64,000 nt of DNA from Terrisporobacter othiniensis (GTDB lineage Bacteria; Bacillota; Clostridia; Peptostreptococcales; Peptostreptococcaceae), in the NCBI RefSeq assembly GCF_000808015.1, contig NZ_JWHR01000161.1, positions 1 through 64,000 of the forward strand, read 5' to 3'. The notes under the pieces were generated by a model. The model had not been told where the DNA came from, ran no database searches, and was given only the letters and a program-made list of their open reading frames with translations. Position numbers and translations under genes: made by a program. Positions 17,696 through 29,093 of the stretch are shown here, in pieces. Numbering within the stretch: position 1 is the first letter of the stretch; every line of letters begins with the position of its first letter.

Positions 17696-17735
17696 ATAAG
17701 GGACAAGAAAATAAAATTTTCTTATCCCTTATTTA
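17696..17735 (-). terminator. Terminator after BMP lipoprotein copy 2
   Basis: Stem AAGGGACAAGAAAAT / ATTTTCTTATCCCTT with one mismatch, just past the stop at 17738. It implies that the two lipoprotein genes are transcribed separately. Confidence 0.85.
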
Positions 17736-17737
17736 TT

Positions 17738-18763
17738 TTATGCATTCATTGCATCATATTCTTCTTTTGTTTCTGGAACTTCTATATCTCCATTTTTTAT
17801 TTTTTCAATTATATCATTTACATAATCTATTATTTCTTGAGATACTAAATTTTTAGTAGTTTCAGGTATACCAACACCATTTTGTTTTAAACCGTAAACT
17901 TTAGCTTCCCCACCATCTAAATTTCCATTAACTAATTCTTTAACCGTATCATATACACCCACATTTACCTTCTTTAAAGCTGATGTTATTACATTTTTTG
18001 GTGCTAAATCGCTTTGATCTTTATCTACACCTATTGCATATTTATTTTGCTCTTTTGATGATTCTATAGCTCCAAGTCCTGTTCCTCCAGCTGCAGAGAA
18101 TATTATATCCACACCCTTAGAGTACATTTGGTTTGCTATAGATTTTCCTTTAGCTGCATCTGCAAAAGTTCCTGCATATTGAACATTAATTTCAGCATCT
18201 TTGTTAGCTTCTTTTACTCCTGCCATATATCCATATAAGAACCTTGATATAACAGTATTATCCATACCACCTATAAATCCAACATTATTAGTTTCAGTCA
18301 TTTTTCCTGCTATAAGTCCAGTTAAATAAGAAGCTTCATTTTCTTTAAATAAAATTGGTGTTACATTTTCAGGTATCTCATCATAAGTTTCATCTATTAT
18401 TGCAAATTGTTGTTCTGGATAATTTTCTGCTTGAGTTTTTATATCTGCCGCCATAGTATTACCTACACCTATAATTAGGTCCATACCTTCATCTGCTAAA
18501 GTTTCTATATTTCCAAGATATTCTGATGCTTGTTTTGATTCTATTACTTTTATTTCAATTCCTAAATCTTTTTCAGCTTGTTGAAGACCTTCATATGCAG
18601 ATTGATTAAATGATTCATCATTTATACCTCCAACATCAGATACCATACCTACTTTTATATTTGTTTTTTCATTTGTATCTGCTTTGCTATTATTACAGCC
18701 AACTAGATTTAAAGCTCCTAAAATTATTACTGTACTTAAAGCTATTGTCTTATTTAATTTCAT
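17738..18763 (-). CDS. BMP-family (Med/PnrA-like) substrate-binding lipoprotein, copy 2
   Basis: 341 residues, lipobox LVGC with Cys23, then the same BMP-family fold as its neighbour (IKVGMVSDVGGINDESFNQS; VQYAGTFADAAKGKS). I moved the start to 18763, where GGAGG stands 7-9 bp upstream and the signal peptide begins MKLNKTIAL. A longer frame back to 18877 would run through the guaA terminator and lacks a ribosome site. A TATAAT box lies about 20 bp upstream of the ribosome site. Likely a purine nucleoside receptor by family and context. Confidence 0.9.
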   Translation of the reverse strand: MKLNKTIALSTVIILGALNLVGCNNSKADTNEKTNIKVGMVSDVGGINDESFNQSAYEGLQQAEKDLGIEIKVIESKQASEYLGNIETLADEGMDLIIGVGNTMAADIKTQAENYPEQQFAIIDETYDEIPENVTPILFKENEASYLTGLIAGKMTETNNVGFIGGMDNTVISRFLYGYMAGVKEANKDAEINVQYAGTFADAAKGKSIANQMYSKGVDIIFSAAGGTGLGAIESSKEQNKYAIGVDKDQSDLAPKNVITSALKKVNVGVYDTVKELVNGNLDGGEAKVYGLKQNGVGIPETTKNLVSQEIIDYVNDIIEKIKNGDIEVPETKEEYDAMNA

Positions 18764-18819
18764 ATTTATTCCTCCAGTGTCATTATATTGAATGTATATG
18801 TGTGTGTTTATTAAATAAA

Positions 18820-18858
18820 AATTAAGGAGCAAAAGAAAAAATTCTTTTGCTCCCCAAT
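18820..18858 (-). terminator. Terminator of guaB-guaA
   Basis: Perfect 12-bp stem GGAGCAAAAGAA / TTCTTTTGCTCC with a T-rich tail on the minus strand, directly after the guaA stop. Confidence 0.9.
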
Positions 18859-18863
18859 TTATA

Positions 18864-20398
18864 TTATTCCCATTCAATAGTTCCTGGTGGTTTTGAAGTT
18901 ATATCATAAACTACTCTATTAGCTCCGTCCACTTCATTAACTATTCTATTTGATATCTTTTCTAAAACATCATAAGGCATTTTGTACCAATCTGAAGTCA
19001 TTCCGTCAGAAGATGTTACAGCTCTTAAACCTACTAAATAAGCATAAGTTCTTTCGTCTCCCATAACTCCAACTGTCTTAACATCTGGTAATGTAGCAAA
19101 TGCTTGCCATATTTTTTTGTAAAGACCAGCTTTTTTAAGCTCTTCCATATATATAGCATCAGCTTCTCTTAAGATATCACATCTTTCTTTTGTAACTTCT
19201 CCTATTACTCTTATCCCTAATCCTGGTCCTGGGAATGGATGTCTAAATATTAATCCTTCTTCTATACCAAGCTCTAAACCTATTTTTCTAACCTCATCTT
19301 TAAATAATTCTCTTAAAGGCTCTACTATTTGGAATTCTATATCTTCTGGTATTCCGCCAACATTGTGGTGAGATTTTATTGTAGCAGATTCTCCACCATG
19401 TCCACTTTCTACAACATCTGGATATATAGTTCCTTGAACTAAGAAGTCCATTTTTCCAAGTTTATTTGATTCTTCTTCAAATACTCTTATAAATTCTTCA
19501 CCTATGATTTTTCTCTTAGCCTCAGGTTCAGTCACTCCCTTTAACTTACCTAAGAATCTATCTTCACAGTTAACTCTGATTAAGTTCATATCAAACTTAT
19601 CTCTGAATATTCTTTCTACATCATTTCCTTCATTTTTTCTAAGTAAACCATGATCAACGAATACACATGTTAAGTTATCACCTATAGCCTTATGAACAAG
19701 TACTGCAGCAACTGATGAATCAACTCCACCACTTAGTGCACAAAGTACTTTTTTATCTCCTATAGTTTCTTTTAATTGTTTTATTTTATCGTTTATAAAT
19801 GAATCTGTAGTCCAGTCTCCACTAACATTACAAATATTGTATAAGAAGTTTCTAAGTATTTTATCTCCTTCTAAACAATGTTCAACTTCTGGATGGAATT
19901 GGACTCCATAAAGATTTTTTTCTTTATTTTCTATAGCTGCAACTGGACAATCTGCTGTATGAGCTATAACTTCAAATCCAGGAGCTACTGCATCAACTAA
20001 GTCAGTATGACTCATCCAAACTGTATTTGTAGATATTCCTTCAAATAATTTTGACTCATGATATGTTATAGATGTTTTTCCATATTCTTTTTCAGCTGTG
20101 TTACCTTTTCTAACAACTCCACCTAGTACATGAGACATTATTTGATGTCCATAACATATACCAAGTATTGGTACACCTATTTCAAATATTTCTTTTGATA
20201 TAGATGGAGAGTCTGGTAAGTATGCACTATTAGGTCCTCCAGTAAATATTATTCCTTTTGGGTTTTTAGCTTTTATTACTTCTATGTCTGTACTGTAAGG
20301 TAATATCTCACAGTAAACATTGTTCTCTCTTACTCTTCTAGCAATTAATTGGTTGTATTGACCTCCAAAGTCAATAACTAATACTAATTCATGTTTCA

Positions 20399-20399
<1 letters not shown>
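18864..20399 (-). CDS. guaA: GMP synthase (glutamine-hydrolysing)
   Basis: Converts XMP to GMP with glutamine and ATP. 511 residues, normal length. Class I glutaminase domain with nucleophile Cys82 ([12 protein letters not shown]) and HPEVEH near residue 170. ATP-pyrophosphatase P-loop [12 protein letters not shown] near residue 222. C-terminal dimerisation domain ending KPPGTIEWE. Its ATG overlaps the guaB TAA by one base (TAATG), so the two are translationally coupled and share the guanine riboswitch upstream of guaB. Confidence 0.98.
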
Positions 20400-21883
<1,484 letters not shown>

Positions 21884-21923
21884 TTAGCCCACTTTATATT
21901 TAAATATTTCAAATTTTTTATAT

Positions 21924-21984
21924 AAAAAAACCTGTATAGTTTCCACCTTTTTTACTAAAAAGTGAAATCACTATACAGGTTTTA
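21924..21984 (-). terminator. Riboswitch-controlled terminator ahead of guaB
   Basis: Perfect 12-bp stem AACCTGTATAGT / ACTATACAGGTT with a long T-run on the minus strand, between the aptamer and the guaB start. Confidence 0.9.
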
Positions 21985-22047
21985 AAAATATGCTACAAAA
22001 CTGCCTAAAATTAAGCAGTTAGTAAATTTTAAATATGTATAATAATT

Positions 22048-22120
22048 TCACTCATAGTCAAGATTTTTACGGTATCTCGGTAGAAACTCTCAGACCTTAT
22101 TTCTGAGTATATACGAGTGA
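22048..22120 (-). promoter_or_regulatory. Guanine riboswitch (purine class aptamer) for guaB-guaA
   Basis: On the minus strand the P1 arms TCACTCGTAT and ATGAGTGA close a three-way junction. The conserved core AGTTTCTACC and ACCGTAAA are present and the 3' junction reads TTGACTATGAGTG. The specificity base is C (GACTATG), which marks guanine/hypoxanthine-type aptamers; adenine aptamers have U (GATTATG). A terminator follows at 21924-21984, so control is by transcription termination. Confidence 0.95.
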
Positions 22121-22164
22121 TTTTGTTTTTAAAATTTTCGTTATTTGCCTTATGTTTGAATAAT

Positions 22165-22193
22165 AATTTACCAAAATAATTCGCTTATGTCAA
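22165..22193 (-). promoter_or_regulatory. guaB promoter
   Basis: Minus-strand TTGACA (22188-22193), 17-bp spacer, TAAATT (22165-22170), about 45 bp upstream of the riboswitch aptamer. Confidence 0.75.
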
Positions 22194-22437
22194 CAAATTT
22201 TTACTATTTTCTTCATCAACTATTATATTTATACTCTAATAAACTTATTTAATCTACATATTTGGGTTAATTACTATAATTTAATATCATTAATATCAGT
22301 TTTATACTTTAATTAATTTACTGTTATAATATAGATACTTAACTTTTATCGATACAGAAATTGCATTTTTTAATATAATGTTTTATATGCTAGATATTTT
22401 TCTATATATGTTATCTATATCTAAGTCATACCTATTA
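22194..22437. other. AT-rich spacer between the guaB promoter and larB, no feature seen
   Basis: About 240 bp, strongly AT-rich, with stops in all frames. I saw no convincing terminator for larB, repeat or RNA element here. Confidence 0.5.
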
Positions 22438-23181
22438 TTATTTTAATTTATTAATAGTAGATGCTAAATATCCTGCCCCAAAACCATTGTCAATGTTTAC
22501 TACAGAAATACCAGAAGCACAACTATTAAGCATAGCTAGAAGTGGAGCTAATCCATCAAAATTTGCTCCATACCCTACTGATGTAGGTACCGCAATAACT
22601 GGCACATCTACTAGACCCCCTACTACGCTAGGAAGAGCTCCTTCCATACCTGCAACTGCCACAATTACTCTAGCCTTTTCAATTATCTCTCTATTATTAA
22701 GTAATCTATGAATTCCAGCAACTCCCACATCATATAATCTTTCAACTTTATTTCCAAAGAATAAAGCCGTATAATATGCTTCATCTGCCACAGGTATATC
22801 CGATGTGCCACCTGTAACAATTAAAATCGTTCCCTTACCCTTATCTTCTATTTCTTCATTTTCTATTCTTAATATTTTAGATAATAAATCATATTTTGCA
22901 TGGGGATATAATTTTGAAATTTTATCAAAAGTAGTTTTCTCACATCTAGTTCCAAGTATATTACTACCTTTTTCATTCATCTTTTCTATAATCCCCAGTA
23001 TATGCTCATCACTTTTACCCTTGCAGTATATTACCTCTGGATATCCATTTCTTATACTCCTGTGATGATCAATATGAGCATATCCTATATCTTCATAGGG
23101 TAAGTCTTTTAATTTTTCTAAAGCATCTTCTATTTTTAAGTTATTATTCTTAACATCCTCTAATAATTTTTTTAAATCCAT
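22438..23181 (-). CDS. larB: LarB-type nicotinate dinucleotide carboxylase (PurE-like)
   Basis: 247 residues. The C-terminal half (ILIVTGGTSDIPVADEAYYT, VAVAGMEGALPSVVGGLVD, VPTSVGYGANFDG) is the PurE-like domain of LarB, the family that carboxylates and hydrolyses nicotinic acid adenine dinucleotide to start nickel-pincer (NPN) cofactor synthesis. The N-terminal part carries the DHHRSIRNGYPEVIYCKGK stretch. No larC, larE or larA is adjacent, so its partners are elsewhere or it has another role. A GAGGGG site precedes the ATG. The ggt gene begins on the same strand upstream, with 71 bp between and no obvious terminator. Confidence 0.88.
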   Translation of the reverse strand: MDLKKLLEDVKNNNLKIEDALEKLKDLPYEDIGYAHIDHHRSIRNGYPEVIYCKGKSDEHILGIIEKMNEKGSNILGTRCEKTTFDKISKLYPHAKYDLLSKILRIENEEIEDKGKGTILIVTGGTSDIPVADEAYYTALFFGNKVERLYDVGVAGIHRLLNNREIIEKARVIVAVAGMEGALPSVVGGLVDVPVIAVPTSVGYGANFDGLAPLLAMLNSCASGISVVNIDNGFGAGYLASTINKLK

Positions 23182-23252
23182 AATTCCCCTCTTTGATATT
23201 CTTTTTTATATATAATTATACCTTATTATTTTATTTAAATCATAACTATTTA

Positions 23253-25067
23253 TTAATTACCTAGAGCTTTCCCATCTCTTCTCGAATCTGCTCCACCTAT
23301 TAGTTTACCATTTTTATATTGAACGCCCTGTACCCCGCCAAAATGTTTATCATAACCGTCTTCATATTTTTCAATCTTATGACCCATAGCTTCAAGTTTA
23401 TTTATAGTTTCATCACTTATTCCACCTTCATAAACAATTTTATCTTTAGTGTTATCATACATTCTATAAGTATCTATAGCCTCTTGTATATCCATATCAT
23501 AGTCTATAACATTACTAATAACTTGCGTTATAGTAGGAATAATCCTAGACCCTCCAGGAGAACCAAGAACCATAAGAGGAGTACTATCTTCATTTAATAC
23601 TATTGTTGGGCTCATAGAACTTAAAGGTTTCTTTCCACCATCAACAGAGTTTGGTGAATCTGATTCTGGAGAAAAATCACTTATCTCATTATTTAATACA
23701 AAACCATAATCATCCACTACTAATCCTGACCCAAAAGTCCAGTTTATAGTTTGAGTTACAGCAACCATATTACCATCTTTATCTGCTACTGAATAATGAG
23801 TTGTATCTTCATGTTCATAAATCCATGGGTCATCCGCTTTATATTCTTGAGAATAATTCATATCAATTTTATCAGCTAACGCCTTGGCATAATATTTATT
23901 TAGCAATCCAAAAGTTGGTACATCAATAAACTCTTGGTCTCCCATATATTTAGCTCTATCTTCGTATACCATTTTGAATGTCTCAGACAATAGATGATAT
24001 CTTTCCGGTGAATATATTCCATACTTTGAAATATCAAAATTCTCCAATATATTTAAAGATTGAATAACATGAGTTCCACCAGATGACGGTAACGGTGACG
24101 ATATTATAGTTTTACCTCGATAAGTGCCTTGTAAAGGTTCTGACTCTTCAACTTTATAGTTCGCCAAATCTTCTAAAGTAATTATTCCACCATATTTTTT
24201 TGCTGTTTCTACTATAGATTTGGCCATATCTCCTGTATAAAATCCATCCTTACCCTCTTTAGATATTAGTTTCAAAGTATTAGCTAGATCTTTATTCTTA
24301 TATAAATCTCCAACATTGTAATAATTCCCATCTTTATTAAGAATTAAATTTTTTAATTCTGGGTATTTCCCCATCATGTCTTTTACACTTTTCATGTCTT
24401 TTAGAAGTGTTGGCGTGACATAGAATCCATTTTGAGCCAAATTAATAGCAGGTGTCATAACTTCTTCTAATGTAAGATTTCCCGATCCATACTTTTCGAA
24501 AGCATATATTAATCCAGCCACCTGTCCTGGTACTGCTACTGACTTTCCACCACTTTTATTTTCACCATTAGCTACTTTCCCTTTAGAGTCTAAATTCCAC
24601 ATATATGGATTCGCTGCTGATGGTGCAGTTTCTCTAAAGTCTATATACACATTTTTTCCCTCTTTGTTTCTTATAATCATGCATCCACCGCCCGCTATTC
24701 CTGTAGCATTTGGCTCTACAACACATAAAGCAAATCCTGTTGCAATAGCCGCATCAACTGCATTACCTCCAGCTTTAATAATTTCTAACCCAGCTTGAGA
24801 AGCCTCGTATTTTCCTGAGGAAACTACAGCTCCTTTACCTGTGGCGCTTCTTCCTTCTTTAGTTAGATGATTTTCATCATCCCAAAGTTTCCATCCACTA
24901 TTATCAGATACCACACCTGTAGATTCTTTTTCTATTTCTTCTATTTTTATTTCATTAGTCTTTATTTGATTTCTTTCAACTTTATCATCATTGTTGCAAC
25001 CTGTAGAAAATGTCATTACTATCGTTATACATAATATTATTGCAAAAATTTTATTAAATTTTAACAT
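23253..25067 (-). CDS. ggt: Gamma-glutamyltransferase, lipoprotein form
   Basis: Ntn-hydrolase that cleaves or transfers the gamma-glutamyl group of glutathione and related peptides. 604 residues, with a lipoprotein signal ending STGC (Cys24), so it is probably anchored outside the cell membrane. The large subunit begins near KGAVVSSGKYEASQAGLEIIK. The autoprocessing site is Thr422 in EDTTHYSVADKDGN, the mature N-terminus of the small subunit. Later motifs PLSSMSPTIVL and GSPGGSRIIPT bind the substrate. It stands between larB and groEL and appears to have its own promoter. Confidence 0.93.
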   Translation of the reverse strand: MLKFNKIFAIILCITIVMTFSTGCNNDDKVERNQIKTNEIKIEEIEKESTGVVSDNSGWKLWDDENHLTKEGRSATGKGAVVSSGKYEASQAGLEIIKAGGNAVDAAIATGFALCVVEPNATGIAGGGCMIIRNKEGKNVYIDFRETAPSAANPYMWNLDSKGKVANGENKSGGKSVAVPGQVAGLIYAFEKYGSGNLTLEEVMTPAINLAQNGFYVTPTLLKDMKSVKDMMGKYPELKNLILNKDGNYYNVGDLYKNKDLANTLKLISKEGKDGFYTGDMAKSIVETAKKYGGIITLEDLANYKVEESEPLQGTYRGKTIISSPLPSSGGTHVIQSLNILENFDISKYGIYSPERYHLLSETFKMVYEDRAKYMGDQEFIDVPTFGLLNKYYAKALADKIDMNYSQEYKADDPWIYEHEDTTHYSVADKDGNMVAVTQTINWTFGSGLVVDDYGFVLNNEISDFSPESDSPNSVDGGKKPLSSMSPTIVLNEDSTPLMVLGSPGGSRIIPTITQVISNVIDYDMDIQEAIDTYRMYDNTKDKIVYEGGISDETINKLEAMGHKIEKYEDGYDKHFGGVQGVQYKNGKLIGGADSRRDGKALGN

Positions 25068-25175
25068 GATGTCCTCCTAAAATATCAACTTCCGAAAAAC
25101 TACTCAATAATTTTTATATAAAAACATATTTTATCATATTATTTGGAAAATTAAAAATAATCATGTTATATATAC

Positions 25176-25210
25176 AAAAAAAGAGAACTCATAGAGTTCT
25201 CTCTTATTTT
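25176..25210 (-). terminator. Terminator of groES-groEL
   Basis: Stem AGAGAACTC / GAGTTCTCT with T7 on the minus strand, 15 bp after the groEL stop. Confidence 0.9.
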
Positions 25211-25225
25211 AAATTATTAATTATA

Positions 25226-26863
<1,638 letters not shown>

Positions 26864-26870
26864 CTAAATT

Positions 26871-27155
26871 TTACTCAATAACAGCTAATATATCGCTTTG
26901 TCTTAAAATTATGTATTCTTCTGAGTCTATCTTAACTTCATTTCCTGCATATTTTGAGTATATTACTTTATCTCCAACTTCAACTTCCATTTTAACTTCA
27001 TTTCCATCTACAAATCCTCCTGGCCCAACTTCTATTACTTGTGCCATTTGAGGTTGTTCTTTTGCTGAACCTGGTAAAATAATACCACTTGCAGTTTTTT
27101 CTTCTGCTTCAACTTTCTTGATTACTACTCTGTCTGCTAAAGGTCTTATTTTCAT
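26871..27155 (-). CDS. groES: Co-chaperonin GroES (Hsp10)
   Basis: 94 residues, standard length. Begins [14 protein letters not shown], has a mobile loop ([16 protein letters not shown]) and the GPGGFVDGN and [14 protein letters not shown] strands. Caps the GroEL chamber. Ribosome site AGGAGG is upstream of the ATG, and a CIRCE element lies about 55 bp further upstream. Confidence 0.98.
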   Translation of the reverse strand: MKIRPLADRVVIKKVEAEEKTASGIILPGSAKEQPQMAQVIEVGPGGFVDGNEVKMEVEVGDKVIYSKYAGNEVKIDSEEYIILRQSDILAVIE

Positions 27156-27209
27156 AATTTATCCCTCCTAAAATAGAATTATATTATAAAATTTAGTTAT
27201 TATTATTTT

Positions 27210-27236
27210 TTATCACTCTATATCTTAGAGTGCTAA
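27210..27236 (-). promoter_or_regulatory. CIRCE operator of groES-groEL
   Basis: Arms TTATCACTC (27210-27218) and GAGTGCTAA (27228-27236) with a 9-bp spacer match TTAGCACTC-N9-GAGTGCTAA with one mismatch. The mismatch is in the arm nearer groES, at a different position from the htpG and hsp20 operators. I could not assign -35 and -10 boxes with confidence. Confidence 0.92.
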
Positions 27237-27343
27237 CAAGATAATAATAAACCATTTTTATAAAATTTTCAACTTATTTTTGAACCTTTATTTCTATATA
27301 AATATTTATCATTAAAGTTTAATTTTATACCATAATTATTTTG

Positions 27344-27383
27344 AAAAAAGCTTACACTTTCAATATTAGAAAGAGTAAGCTTA
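27344..27383 (-). terminator. Terminator of the two-gene ABC exporter
   Basis: Stem AAGCTTACTCTTTC / GAAAGTGTAAGCTT on the minus strand with one mismatch, followed by TTTTTTC, at the stop of the ATPase gene. Confidence 0.85.
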
Positions 27384-27384
27384 A

Positions 27385-28119
27385 TTAATTCATAAATTCT
27401 GTGTACTTATCAAGAACTTCTTCAGGATTTCCTATCATTTTAATTACACCATCATGCATCCACATTACAGTATCACAAAGTTCTTTTAAAGTAGAAATAT
27501 TATGAGAAACTATAACCACTGTTCTTTTTTTATCAGAAATTAGCTTTTTCATTTTTTTATAGCTTTTCTTTTTAAATTTTTGGTCACCTACACTTAATAC
27601 TTCATCAATAAGCATTATATCTGTTTCCAATATAGCTGTGATAGAAAATGCTAACTTCGAAAACATTCCACTAGAATATGTTTTAACAGGCATATCTATA
27701 AATTTACCTAATTCAGCAAATTCTATTATTTCATCCATTTTACTTCTTATTTCTTCTTCTGAAAATCCAAGTAGCATTCCTGATAAAAGAATATTTTCTC
27801 TACCAGTTAAACTTTTATTAAATCCAACTCCTATAGATAATAATGACACTGACTTGTCATGTAAGTCTATATTTCCTTCATCTGGTGAAAATATTCCAGC
27901 CAATGCCTTTAACATTGTAGATTTTCCACTTCCATTTTTACCTATTATACCTAAAATCTGACCCTCTTTTAAATTAAATGATACGTTTTTTACAGCTTTA
28001 AATTCTGTAACTTTTGCTTTTTTCAATTTTAATAAATTCTTTTTTATAGAATAAGCTTTCATACTTTTATAAGTTATACTTAAATTATTCACTTCTATAG
28101 CTAAATTTTTGTCCCTCAT
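27385..28119 (-). CDS. ABC exporter ATPase, teichoic acid / polysaccharide type (TagH/Wzt-like)
   Basis: 244 residues, a single ABC domain. Walker A GKNGSGKST at residues 60-68, signature TYSSGMFSKLAFS, Walker B DIMLIDEVLSVGD, and the LFDPL-region substitute typical of the TagH/Wzt/KpsT group (DEVLSVGDQKFKKKS). It lacks the C-terminal carbohydrate-binding domain of some Wzt proteins. Its ATG overlaps the permease stop by one base, so the pair form one exporter. No glycosyltransferase is adjacent, so the cargo cannot be named. Confidence 0.9.
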   Translation of the reverse strand: MRDKNLAIEVNNLSITYKSMKAYSIKKNLLKLKKAKVTEFKAVKNVSFNLKEGQILGIIGKNGSGKSTMLKALAGIFSPDEGNIDLHDKSVSLLSIGVGFNKSLTGRENILLSGMLLGFSEEEIRSKMDEIIEFAELGKFIDMPVKTYSSGMFSKLAFSITAILETDIMLIDEVLSVGDQKFKKKSYKKMKKLISDKKRTVVIVSHNISTLKELCDTVMWMHDGVIKMIGNPEEVLDKYTEFMN

Positions 28120-28901
28120 TATATCACCTTCACATAACTATTTTCATTTTTATATATTGTTTTCACACCTACTATTGATATAATTAATCCCACTACTATC
28201 CATAATAAAAGAACCTTTAAAGAAGGTCTATCACCATACAATAAGCACTTTCTAAAAGAAGATAATAAAAATGCAATTGGATTACATTTCAATAAAATAT
28301 CCGAATAAGGTGATGCTATACGACTTTCTATAGAATAAAAAATCCCAGTCATATAAAATACCGCCCTTAATACTATATTTACTATATTTGACAAATCCTC
28401 TATGAATACACCAAAGTGTAGTAAAATCGTCATAAAACCAAAATTTATAATCCAAAGAGTTATCATTACAGGTATTATATACAGTACGTTCCATGTTATT
28501 GAAACCCTAGAAACAATCATCATAAGAACTACTATTCCAAAGCAAATCATCATTTTAAATCCATTAACTAACATTTTAGAGAAAATCAATACAAACTTAG
28601 GTATATAAACTTTAGATACAATAGACTTATTAGCTTTCACCATCTTAACACTATTTTTCATATTTCTATTAAAAAAATCCCAAGCCATTATACCTATAAA
28701 AATAAAAATCGGAAAGTTTTCTTCCCTTGCATCAAAGACTACACCAAATATAAAAGAATATATTAGCATAAAACATAATGGTTCCAATATCCACCATACC
28801 CAGTTTAAATAAGAGCTAGCCACCTCCGCTTTTAGTTCTGATTTAGCTGAATATATGGCATACTTATAATATTTTTTAAAATCATTAATAAATCTGTCCA
28901 T
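28119..28901 (-). CDS. ABC exporter permease, TagG/Wzm-like (ABC-2 family)
   Basis: 260 residues with six predicted membrane segments. The start YYKYAIYSAKSELKAEVASS followed by LNWVWWILEPLCFMLIYS is typical of polysaccharide/teichoic acid ABC-2 permeases, as is FYMTGIFYSIES in the second half. It forms the membrane half of the exporter whose ATPase follows immediately. Likely exports an undecaprenyl- or lipid-linked cell-surface polymer; that is a family inference. Confidence 0.9.
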   Translation of the reverse strand: MDRFINDFKKYYKYAIYSAKSELKAEVASSYLNWVWWILEPLCFMLIYSFIFGVVFDAREENFPIFIFIGIMAWDFFNRNMKNSVKMVKANKSIVSKVYIPKFVLIFSKMLVNGFKMMICFGIVVLMMIVSRVSITWNVLYIIPVMITLWIINFGFMTILLHFGVFIEDLSNIVNIVLRAVFYMTGIFYSIESRIASPYSDILLKCNPIAFLLSSFRKCLLYGDRPSLKVLLLWIVVGLIISIVGVKTIYKNENSYVKVI

Positions 28902-29051
28902 AATATTCTCCCCTGATATTATAAAATCTCTACATATTTTACCTTTTTATACCAATTAATTACTAATTTTATGTTAGCAGATTAAATAATGACTTTCAAT
29001 TATAAAACCTTATTTTCTAATAAAGAATATTTATAATAAATTTTAATAAAT

Positions 29052-29093
29052 TAAAAAGCATGATATTTAATATTAAAAATAACATGCCTTTTA
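29052..29093 (-). terminator. Terminator of the cardiolipin synthase gene
   Basis: Long imperfect stem centred on AT-rich sequence and closed by GGCATG / CATGCT, with T5 on the minus strand. It overlaps the stop codon region. Confidence 0.7.

Noticed and set aside
18764..18877. N-terminal extension of the second BMP lipoprotein
   Set aside because: The extension would encode through the guaA terminator and place 38 residues before a standard lipoprotein signal. The ATG at 18763 has GGAGG.
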